A DNA stretch of 28,665 nucleotides. It comes from Neolecta irregularis DAH-3 (taxonomy: Eukaryota; Ascomycota; Neolectomycetes; Neolectales; Neolectaceae). The stretch lies in the NCBI GenBank assembly GCA_001929475.1, contig LXFE01002257.1, positions 1 to 28,665 on the forward strand. The letters are read 5' to 3'. The position numbers and the translations under genes were made by a program. Shown here one piece after another: positions 21,129-28,665 of this stretch (its first letter is position 1; the number at the start of each line of letters is the position of its first letter). The notes below the pieces were generated by a model that was given only the letters and a program-made list of their open reading frames with translations, had not been told where the DNA came from and searched no databases.

Positions 21129-21950
21129 CTATTCTTTTGTTCCTTCGCTCTTCCTCCGTTTCTTCTTCTCGCGTTTCTCAATAGTAGGGCTGACAGTTGT
21201 CGTTTCTTCTTGAGCTTTATTGATTTTCTTTCGCTTCTTTTCCGGGGAGCTTTCCTTGGCTGGTTTCCCGCCAATTGCAGCAGCAGCCGCAGAGTCATCG
21301 TCTTTACCATCTTTGTTGATAGCGGTAAATCCACCTGCTTTAGATTTTGACGAGCTCTTAGGAGTGTTCTTCTTTGTTTCGGTGGCAGCGACGGGTGTTG
21401 TTTTTTTGGGTTCGTCAGGTCGGATGAATTCGCCTTTTGCGTAGAGCTTCATCTCCTGAACATGCTTAGCCTTTTCCTCTTCGGCTTTGGCTTCCCATGG
21501 CTACACATCTCAGCATGATCCCCTAAAAATGGTTAATTGATACCTTCCTGTCATCCTCTGATGTTTCTTTCCACATGGCACCTAATCGCGACATGACAGT
21601 CTTTTGGTCGCCGCTATTCGCCAGTTCCTTTTGAACTACAGGTCTGTGCAGGTCGCAAAACAACAGGTATGCGTTCTTGGCAGCCTTGGGAGCATTCGGA
21701 TCTTTCTTTTTGCGTTCTTTTTTCTCAGGCTCCGGCGGGGATTCGCCTTTAGCTGGTTCCGAGTCTTTTACAGTCGAATCGGAAAGACTAGTTGCATAAT
21801 CCTGGAAAGCACGGGCGGCGCTCGTACAGACGCGGGAAAGCAACTCGATCTGCTCTACAACCTGCAAAATTTTAGCAGTTTGTTTTTCTTTTTTTGAAAA
21901 TGTCGGCAGATTAGACTTACCGCTTTGCGCTTTTCCTCTAGATTACTCAT
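21129..21950 (-). CDS. HMG-box chromatin protein, Hmo1-like
   Basis: Exons 21950-21921, 21861-21544 and 21500-21129 (introns 59 and 43 nt) give 239 aa. The N-terminus is a short helix region (LEEKRKAVVEQIELL...FQDYATSL). A single HMG box starts at DPNAPKAAKNAYLLF (residues ~64 on) and runs through SRLGAMWKETSEDDRKPWEAKAEEE. The rest is a lysine-rich tail (KKRKK, EKKRKK, KREKKKRRK), typical of DNA-bending, nucleosome-associated proteins. This arrangement (N-terminal helix, one box, basic tail) matches fungal Hmo1-type proteins linked to rDNA and ribosomal-protein genes. Nhp10-type remodeller subunits share part of the plan and remain an alternative. Confidence 0.85.
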
Positions 21951-22182
21951 AAACACGACAAATTTGCGAGAATGAAAGACGAAAAGCGGGTAAGTTGAAT
22001 GGAAGAAGGGGGATCAGGCTGGGAGGGAGAAGCGGGCAACTTCAGGAAAACACGGCGCGCGTACTTTTAATACAATCAATACAACAAAAAAACTTTGATT
22101 CATGACATAACATGAGAGCACTTCCAATAAAAAAGATAAAAGACCGTGCAACGTCCCCGCCTGTATACAAAGTCCATATGGT

Positions 22183-22689
22183 TTACGTGTCTGAATTAAA
22201 ATCATCATCATCATCATCATCAAAGAAATATCTTTCGCCGAACCACATTCCACCAGCACTGTATCGAGTACTTTGTCGCCATAATACAGTCTGAGCAGCA
22301 GGTCGACGTGTAATCATCGTCGTCATCAAAGGATGATTTTTCACAAGGCGAAGAAGGAGTCTCTGAAAGATATTTCTCCAGAAATTCCGCGTTTGTTACT
22401 GCGTGTGTCTCAGGGATCGTGCACATTGCCATATTGATAACCGCGATGGGACGAGGATGGAGAGAGGCGGATGCTACCAACAGGATGTGGGGAAGCACGA
22501 ATTTATGAAAAGCCAATGGAGGGATACGATCACCTGTTTGTTTTAGAAAATGCGCAAAAGAGTTAGCTTGAACCATGAATTTTGGCACATTCTTGCGAGA
22601 AAGTCTTGCTTTGCAGTCAACAATGCAGTTCCAGAACTTTACCGATTTCGATTTGCAAGTTTTAGCGGCGCTTGAGGTTGGACCGGCAT
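22183..22689 (-). CDS. Predicted small protein with Asp-rich C-terminus, unrecognised
   Basis: The model uses exons 22689-22643, 22608-22574, 22533-22400 and 22362-22183 (introns 34, 40 and 37 nt), giving 131 aa. The first intron has the local style (GTAAAG, TTGAC branch, CAAAG). The protein has DRIPPLAFHKFVLPHILLVA mid-way and ends YSAGGMWFGERYFF, six Asp, FNSDT. An unspliced 166-codon frame beginning at a TTG (22717) competes with it; it shares the middle part, has its own Asp run and lacks an ATG. I do not recognise the family under either model. Trinucleotide repeats (ATC on the + strand, 22201-22220) encode the Asp run. Confidence 0.4.
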
Positions 22690-22894
22690 CTTGAAATTGT
22701 GGACAGCCACGTTGCAAGTCGTATCGAGATGGTCATTTGTTTCCGAGCATTTTAAGATGTGAAAAAGCGTATTTCTTTTCGGTCGCGCGATTCGTGGCGA
22801 GATATAACAGGCCTAGCGTCTTTTTTGACATGTAAACCCGGAAAAAATATCCAGAGTTGCCCTAATTAGAACAAATCCTAACATGACAATAGAA

Positions 22895-22931
22895 CATGCT
22901 ATTAGGAGGAATAAAACATACCAATAGCATG
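22895..22931. repeat. Inverted repeat, 9-bp arms
   Basis: CATGCTATT (22895-22903) and AATAGCATG (22923-22931) are perfect inverted arms around a 19-nt loop, just before the minisatellite. Either strand could form a hairpin if transcribed. No T-run or other terminator feature follows. Confidence 0.4.
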
Positions 22932-22981
22932 AACAATACTGGAATTGAGCTGAAGATGACGATACTTCGGAACAATACTTT

Positions 22982-23163
22982 GATTGGTCGAATACGACAC
23001 ATTTCAGAAAAATACGATGCCTCTTCGAATACGACACATTTCAGAAAAATATGACGACTAGTCGAATACGACACATTTCAGACCCAAACTATGATTGGTC
23101 GAATACGGGGACATTGAGAAGAATACTAGACTGGTCGAATAGGACACATTTCATAACAACATC
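22982..23163. repeat. ~37-bp minisatellite with TCGAATACGACACATTTCA core
   Basis: Five tandem units: 22982-23018, 23019-23055, 23056-23092 (each 37 bp), 23093-23128 (36 bp) and 23129-23163 (35 bp), with a decayed sixth copy after them. The first three are closest to one another; later units diverge. The array lies in the 0.8-kb gap between two unrecognised minus-strand genes; apparent frames through it are repeat artefacts. Confidence 0.88.
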
Positions 23164-23461
23164 ATTGGTGGAATACGAACATTAGACTTGTTGAATTCTC
23201 ATTTTGAGCGTTATTTCCACTGTAGCACTATTACCGGTGAGTCTGTATTTATGCAACGGTTTGTTCGTGTTCAAATCCCCGCTAGGTTATTGTAACGAAT
23301 GTTCTGGGCCCTCGACAATGGAGCAATTCTCCATAAACGATAGAAACTGTGATGTTTGCTGGAGGCTATATTTGAGAATAAACTGTCTTTGCAGTAGAAA
23401 TCCTGTTTTCCAAGACATGAAATGCAATGTGCCTGAACAGCGAATATCCGAAATGTCGTAA
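23145..23461 (+). CDS. Candidate cysteine-rich small protein, weak
   Basis: A frame open from about 23145 can be joined over a 49-nt intron (23237-23285; GTGAGT donor, CTAG acceptor) to 23286-23461. The product has paired cysteines (CNEC, then NCDVCW, then CLC and MKC), a spacing that could bind zinc. No upstream ATG lies in the open part; the first ATG (MEQFSINDR, at about 23319) would give 47 aa. No family is recognised and the region borders a minisatellite, so chance is a real possibility. Outside this reading the gap 22690-23523 holds only the repeats listed. Confidence 0.18.
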
Positions 23462-23523
23462 CATATCCAGCGAGGCGAGAAAATAATAAAAAAACCCGGA
23501 AAGAACACGGCCATTTACACAGT

Positions 23524-24006
23524 TTATTGTCTCAAATGATTCCAAACGCCTTCCAACCGTCGCACAATGCCATCTTTGCTTTGGTCCACTTCCATAAACG
23601 AGCTGCTTCCCTCACCCCATACCTCGTGGACGTATCTCCGGGTTGTTGACAGGTAATCAACGGGATCAGTTGCAAATCTCGAGTCGTTGGAAATGTTTGG
23701 TCTGTTTGTGAAAGCCAGTTCTGCTTCGTCGAAATGTGACTGCTGCGAGAGCAGTTTTGCGACTTCGAGTCCGTCTTTTCCGGATCGAGAAGAGAAATCG
23801 GCAAATTCATTTTCTAGTCGGATATGATTAGACGTGCGAAATTGCACAGAATTGTTTTGATTCGCCGAATAGAATATCTGCGGAAGATTGATATCGTCGT
23901 TTCTGGGTAATAACCCGCTTTTGGAGGAAAATGCGGATAGATCTGTTGATGCAGCGGGTGATTGCTGACTTCTCTTTTCCTTTTCCTTGCCCTTGCTTTG
24001 TGCCAT
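23524..24006 (-). CDS. Hypothetical 160-aa protein, intronless
   Basis: Single-exon frame from ATG 24006 to 23524. The N-terminus is basic and disordered (MAQSKGKEKEKRSQQSPAAS). The more ordered C-terminal part reads DPVDYLSTTRRYVHEVWGE and ends RRLEGVWNHLRQ. I recall similar YVxxVWG...RRLxxVxxHL endings in uncharacterised fungal proteins, but no function. It shares a 233-bp divergent promoter with the B55 gene. It is unusual here in having no intron. Confidence 0.65.
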   Translation of the reverse strand: MAQSKGKEKEKRSQQSPAASTDLSAFSSKSGLLPRNDDINLPQIFYSANQNNSVQFRTSNHIRLENEFADFSSRSGKDGLEVAKLLSQQSHFDEAELAFTNRPNISNDSRFATDPVDYLSTTRRYVHEVWGEGSSSFMEVDQSKDGIVRRLEGVWNHLRQ

Positions 24007-24239
24007 TATTTTTTAACAGGATGGGGAATCGGATTTGAAATAGTGTTTTGGATCAAACGGGTCTTGTTTGGGGTGGCCACCAATCGCACAGTCAGCCAAA
24101 CGCTACACCCGTCATCTGCCCTCCGACATTCTTGCGTTACCTGTATAGCCCGCCAACCCACAAATCTCTGCTTTTTGCCCTACTTGCAATAGATTAATTA
24201 TCCTCGGAAGCGCATCGCGGGGTTTTTGCTGTAGAGACA

Positions 24240-25970
24240 ATGGGCGATGGCGACCAGCACCCGTGGAAATTCGCACAGTATGGCAAAAATAATAATACGG
24301 GAACCAGTCTGCTAACCCGCAAAGATGCTTTGGAGATAAAGGAGATGTAGAAGATATCACCGAGGGTACGTATTTCTCTTTTTTGCGTATACCGAACAGA
24401 CCCTGCGCCTGCGGGATTCCCTCTCTGAGAGCCCGTTTGAATTCTTGAATCAGTCATCCACGCTGTAGAAATATTCTCGTGGTCGCATTTTCTCTTTCGA
24501 AGCGCAAAACCAACCTGCACTTGATTGAACGAAGCTAAACTGTCTCAGCCGATATAATCTCGACTGTTGAATTTGACCATACTGGAAACTACCTTGCAAC
24601 AGGCGATAAAGGTGGCCGAGTGGTGCTCTTTGAAAGAAATGAATCGGTGCGTCAACATCCATCGGTCCCTGATACCTCGAGCTAATCTTCCCTTTAGAAA
24701 AAAGGCTGCGAATACAAATTTCATACCGAGTTTCAGTCCCATGAACCCGAATTCGATTACCTCAAATCCCTCGAAATCGAAGAAAAGATCAACAAAATCA
24801 AATGGTGCAGACGATCAAATGCAGCCCATTTTCTCCTCTCCACTAATGGTAAATCTCCGGCTAAAATCACTGATCCAAAACTAGATAAAACGATTAAATT
24901 ATGGAAAATCACAGAAAAATCGCTCAAGGTGGTAGCCGAAAACAATTTGACCGATCGGCCAGATCCAAATGCATATCTTGACTATTTACGCCTTCCAAGG
25001 ATGCAGCATCACGATACGATCGTAGCAGCAACACCTCGACGCGTATATAGCAATGCTCACGCATATCATATCAACTCCATCTCACCCAACAGCGATGTGG
25101 AGACCTTTATTTCTGCAGACGATTTACGTATTAATCTATGGAACTTGGATATCGCAGATCAGTCATTTAGTACTGGATAGCTATATGCCCTATATTGATT
25201 TTTTAGATATCGTCGATATTAAACCTGTCAATATGGAAGAGTTGACAGAAGTCATTACTGCCGCTGAATTTCATCCATCTCATTGCAACATCTTTATGTA
25301 TTCGTCATCAAAGGGAACAATTAAACTTGGTGATATGAGAGCCGCTGCTCTCTGTGATCAACATGCCAATAGTACGAATTGGGTTTATATATTTATCTCA
25401 CATTCTAGTATTCGAAGAGGAAGAAGATCCTCAAAACAAATCCTTCTTTTCCGAAATTATCTCGTCTATATCCGACGTTCGGTTTTCCAAGGATGGACGT
25501 TACATTTTATCCCGAGATTACCTATCACTCAAGATTTGGGATATAAACATGAACAGGGGCCCCGTTACAACAATAAATATCCACGACCATCTCCGCTCCA
25601 AACTTTGCGATCTTTACGAAAATGATTGTATCTTTGACAAATTTGAATGTACTTTTTCGGGAGATTCAAGTCAAGTTTTGACTGGTTCCTACAATAACAA
25701 TTTCATGATTTATACAACTGTAAGCAACGAACGTTCTGGTAATGGCGAGGTCGTTTTACAAGCGGATAAGAGTGCTTTCAAGACAAAAAGGCTAAAGAGG
25801 AAGGGCAAGGCGGAAATTAATACTGATAATATTGACTATGGAAAAAAGATACTACATGCTAGTTGGCATCCAAATGAAGATAGCATAGCGATTGCCGCGA
25901 CGAATAATGTATCATTCTGGCGCGTTAACATTTGGCTGATGACTAGTTATTTGTCTTTTCAACGTTGTAG
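24240..25970 (+). CDS. CDC55: PP2A regulatory subunit B55 (Cdc55/Pab1)
   Basis: WD40 regulatory subunit that directs protein phosphatase 2A to mitotic and stress substrates. Eight exons: 24240-24277, 24325-24365, 24549-24646, 24698-24848, 24885-25169, 25207-25371, 25409-25908 and 25947-25970; 433 aa. Family signatures: [119 protein letters not shown]. The last exon is only 24 nt and supplies LFVFSTL, matching the usual NNLYIF-type end. The second intron is 183 nt, by far the longest in the window. Convergent with NSA2. Confidence 0.97.
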
Positions 25971-26205
25971 ATCGTAGAGTTTGAACAAATTGAGTCTGAT
26001 TGGTAGCGATAAGAATTTGGGCGATCATCTGTCTAATTGGCAAAAGAAAAAGCTGTTTCGGTGCTCGTTCTTTGTGTGTGTGGATGTCATTCTTTCTCCG
26101 AATATCCTGTTTCTTCCGCTTTTCATTGGTTTCAATCATTTGTCAATACCAATCGCAATGTGAATATACTCTAAACGTGTCAAAAACCTCCATGTCTAGG
26201 ACCGT

Positions 26206-27108
26206 CTAAACTAATAAAACAGCATTTACAACTCCATCGTTCTCTGGATTATTTGTGATCTGTGCATATTTTCCCCATATTACTTTCCCACCGGCTGTAA
26301 CCAGTCCCATTTCACTGACGTTCACCTCAACTACAGTATTAGTATTTCAAACGGGCAAGGATGCATACTGATTGTCCCTTTTGTCAGCACCCCCAGTTGA
26401 GTATACATTGGATTTTGAGGATTTTTCTTGACTCCAAGAATTGGGAATTGCATAGTTACAGCGAGCTCCGGGCTAGAGAAAAGTTAGCATCACCTTGTAA
26501 ACGCAAATAATTACTGTGTTACGTTGACCTTTTTGTAACGTAACGCACTTGGTCTGATGAACCGTTCATATTTAGGCGGCCGTCTGGTAAATCCTTCACC
26601 GACAAAAGTAGCTTTTGAAATCATGCGCTTCCATTGTTTCGCTAAAACGTTAAACCAGTCAACTCGCGGAAAAATCTATACTCTTGCTCTTCCCTGTTTT
26701 CACGACCTTGAACATTTCATCCTCAGCTATACCACGGACTTTAGGTAATGGAACCGCCCATCTGGCAGCCTTTTCCTTTCTTTTGGCTTTGACCATGCTA
26801 CTCAGAATTTTGGCTTGCTTTTCACCTTGACGATCTAGCAGATACGCAGGAACAGCGCCGCCTGGGACTTCCCCTGTATCTCTCTGCTTAACACTTCGTT
26901 CTTCATGCTGCTTGATTTGCTTTTTCATTTGTATTTTTTCGGTATGCCGTTTCTTTGCAAACATCTTGGCTTTAATACCGGTTAATCTTTGGGCTTTGAG
27001 GGATATTTTATGAGATTCTCGAGCGAGCTTTTTGCGTTGCCTTTCAGCATGATCGAATCTTTTTCCATGACGTTTCTGAAAGAGTTCAATATGCTCATTT
27101 TGAGGCAT
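26206..27108 (-). CDS. NSA2: Ribosome biogenesis protein Nsa2
   Basis: Nuclear/nucleolar factor of pre-60S particles needed for 27S pre-rRNA processing. Exons 27108-26682, 26641-26515, 26472-26369 and 26330-26206 (introns 40, 42 and 38 nt) give 260 aa; the family is about 261. Signatures: [15 protein letters not shown], highly basic helices ([14 protein letters not shown]), [84 protein letters not shown], and the last stretch [20 protein letters not shown]. Each intron restores the frame at a conserved residue. 235 bp separate it from the B55 stop, with nothing else visible between. Confidence 0.97.
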
Positions 27109-27374
27109 CTTGACTGCACTTTATTAACTTTATGGTTAAAGGCTTTCTTTGGGAAATAGAAATAGCTGTGGAGAGAGTTGGTTGTTACAAGCGAATAGAG
27201 AGTATTTACTAGAGGTTAAATTTTTATGAGCCACGCCCACGACTCTTTCGTTTCCTAGATCGTCGACTACAAGTCATTAGATCTACAAACCATCATTAAA
27301 TTCTATACCCACTTATAAGAACCGTTTAGAAGAGAATCATTTGTTATATGCAAATCTGCTTTTCTCATCATCGT

Positions 27375-27697
27375 CTAGTCTATCTGAATCTGCGTGAAAA
27401 TAGGTTCGGTGCGAATACCAATGCCTGTGATCACGAAAGGAATTTCAAGCAGGTCACCAAGATCATCCTGAGATCCATGCTGAAATCAAGAAATCTTTTT
27501 TGATATGTTGAAATTTTCTGTCGAAGACCCTGGGGATACAAGTCTAAACTCTACAAGAGATGCGCATAAGTACAACTCCAGTAACTTAAAGATGAGCAGA
27601 ATATGCGAGAACGATAGACAGAATAGCATACGACACCCCCGTAAATCTTCCATACATAGAAATAGTCATTGACGAAGATCAAAGATGGCCCGGGCAT
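27375..27697 (-). CDS. Predicted short spliced coding sequence, unrecognised
   Basis: Three stretches join in frame: 27697-27632, 27584-27540 and 27479-27375 (introns 47 and 60 nt), giving 71 aa from ATG 27697. The product reads MPGPSLIFVNDYFYVWKIYGG, then LLELYLCASLVEFRL, and ends GIGIRTEPIFTQIQID. The first exon stays open upstream to about 27730 (CTCKPN), so these may be the last exons of a longer gene, possibly the one at the right edge. Splice sites are ordinary. No family is recognised, and the short exons leave room for error. Confidence 0.35.
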
Positions 27698-28040
27698 ATT
27701 TGGTTTACAGGTACACCTTTGCGCATCCTCTTGCTGGTTCAGCAGTGTAGATTAAGCTCATCTCGGCCCGCGGCTGCTCCGGCATAGTAGCGGCACCCTG
27801 GTCACCCTATCAATTTCCACACCAATTTCGGACAATTTGTATTATATAAAGTAGATAGGCGTTCATTACCTAGCCGAGTTCAGTCACTCAGGCTAGTATA
27901 ATAAACCTGGTCATATTCGAACTCGAGCTACAACACTTACACTGAGTTACAACGCTTAGGCTAGGTATGTCCTTGTACGGAGTTACAACACTTCGGCTAG
28001 AAATATATCCTGGTCTTATTTGTAACTTTTGGCGTTAAGC
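27698..28040. other. Gap with imperfect ~40-50 bp tandem repeats
   Basis: Between the two unrecognised coding stretches. From 27870 to about 28025, three to four imperfect units share GAGTTACAACnCTTnGGCTAG followed by a (T)CCTGGTC-type segment; one unit is partial (GAGCTACAACACTTACACT). Short open stretches at 27700-27830 in two frames could be additional exons but no single joining is compelling. The array may be intronic if the flanking pieces form one gene. Confidence 0.5.
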
Positions 28041-28665
28041 TTACAATAGCCCAGGCTGGACAAGATCGCGAATGCCATCTTTAATTGTATTGAGCAAGAA
28101 AAGACCTTCGTCATAGCGATCTTCATTGTCATCACCTTGTGATTCCTTTGTTGTAGTAATAGATCCAGGCAGGATGATTTTCATGGCATCTTCAACTGCA
28201 ACTGTGCCAATACCTTTCAGTCCTTTGATTCCGTATCCCATGGCACCGAGTATCGCCTTCGTATTTGGCCCTATGGAGCCGACAACTGTGTCATAAGGCC
28301 GTGAGATGCAAGGATTCATCAAATAGTCAGCGTTTTTGTCGTCAATGTGTGAGCAATCGGAACTCAGATGGATATCTTTACATAAAGATGACTAGTTTTG
28401 CTATTCGCCTTCCAGCATCTTGGCATACGTCCAAGAAGTGGGTATTCTTTTCAACATCATGAAGAGGATGTAATTCACAAATAATCTTCCCAGTGCTTGG
28501 CACAAAGCCGCCAAAGGGATCGTTTGGTTTCCATTCGGTAACCTTTAGTAACTTCATTTTATCTTCATCATTGAATGGTCGACTGGGATAATGTCTGACA
28601 TCATTCACAGGGTCATAAACGATCCAAGTTGCATGCTTGATAGGATCGTAGTTGGAGTCCCAAGT
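28041..28665 (-). CDS. Unrecognised protein, 5' end beyond the window
   Basis: Exon 28665-28429 (open at the right edge) and exon 28391-28041 join over a 37-nt intron (GTATGC donor, ACTAG acceptor), giving 195 residues to a TAA at 28043-28041. Blocks include TWIVYDPVNDVRHYPSRPF, EWKPNDPFGGFVPSTGKI, HPLHDVEKNTHFLD and a Gly-rich AILGAMGYGIKGLKGIGTVA, then an acidic patch (GDDNEDRYDEG). No membrane segment is visible. I do not recognise the family. A GTAAGC lies right at the stop (TTGTAAGC), so a further splice could replace the last residues and join downstream exons. Confidence 0.55.

Noticed and set aside
22112-22294. Plus-strand frame over the ATC repeat
   Set aside because: It is driven by the trinucleotide microsatellite and lies antisense to the predicted minus-strand gene.
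23255-23290. tRNA-like GTTCAAATCCCC box
   Set aside because: The flanking bases do not pair as a T-arm and no D-arm, anticodon arm or acceptor stem can be drawn.
1-28665. CRISPR array, bacterial operon, IS element or phage region
   Set aside because: The tandem repeats lack unique spacers of constant size, no transposase or integrase frame is seen, and the genes are intron-rich eukaryotic genes.

Overview
This window is nuclear DNA of a fungus, most likely an ascomycete. Nearly every gene is broken by very short spliceosomal introns. I could place 48 introns in the confident genes: the median is 38 nt, most are 34-60 nt, and one is 183 nt. Most have a GTRNGN-like donor, a CTRAY-like branch point a few bases before the 3' end, and an AG acceptor. 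The gene set is fungal: saccharopine dehydrogenase of the alpha-aminoadipate lysine route, a Slp1-type Cdc20, a Ral2-like kelch/BTB protein, an Hmo1-like HMG protein and mitochondrial LysRS. The Cdc20 resembles the fission-yeast protein in wording, which hints at Taphrinomycotina. That placement is an inference from remembered family sequences and has not been tested.

Layout. 1-244: GC-rich 3' end of a gene resembling tRNA-splicing endonuclease subunit Sen15. 249-520: short tandem repeats. 525-881 (-): TIM10. 882-1895: a 72-bp tandem duplication and a decayed second copy of TIM10. 1896-3776 (+): mitochondrial lysyl-tRNA synthetase. 3777-4778: mostly empty. 4779-7112 (-): membrane-anchored FN3/coiled-coil protein. 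7446-9778 (+): lipin-type phosphatidate phosphatase. 10662-12014 (+): LYS1. 12210-15438 (-): copper P-type ATPase. 15881-17463 (-): Slp1/Cdc20. 17893-19817 (-): kelch/BTB protein. 20256-20848 (-): small SET protein. 21129-21950 (-): HMG-box protein. 22183-24006: two unrecognised small genes around a minisatellite. 24240-25970 (+): PP2A B55 subunit. 26206-27108 (-): NSA2. 27375-28665 (-): unrecognised coding sequence running off the right edge.

The genes are unrelated housekeeping and regulatory genes; this is ordinary gene-dense fungal chromosome, with no operon or biosynthetic cluster. Divergent pairs with compact shared promoters are FN3 protein/lipin (333 bp) and the 160-aa protein/B55 (233 bp). 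Convergent pairs are LYS1/CCC2 and B55/NSA2. Two mitotic regulators (Slp1, B55) are present but are not adjacent.

I found no clear new multi-gene system. The more unusual points are a lipin intron whose only frame-keeping acceptor is CG, a stop-free 39-nt intron hidden in the ATPase reading frame, two GC-AG introns, the TIM10 duplicate/pseudogene, and several small genes I cannot name. Gene models were spliced by eye from frame continuity and family conservation; they have not been checked against transcripts.
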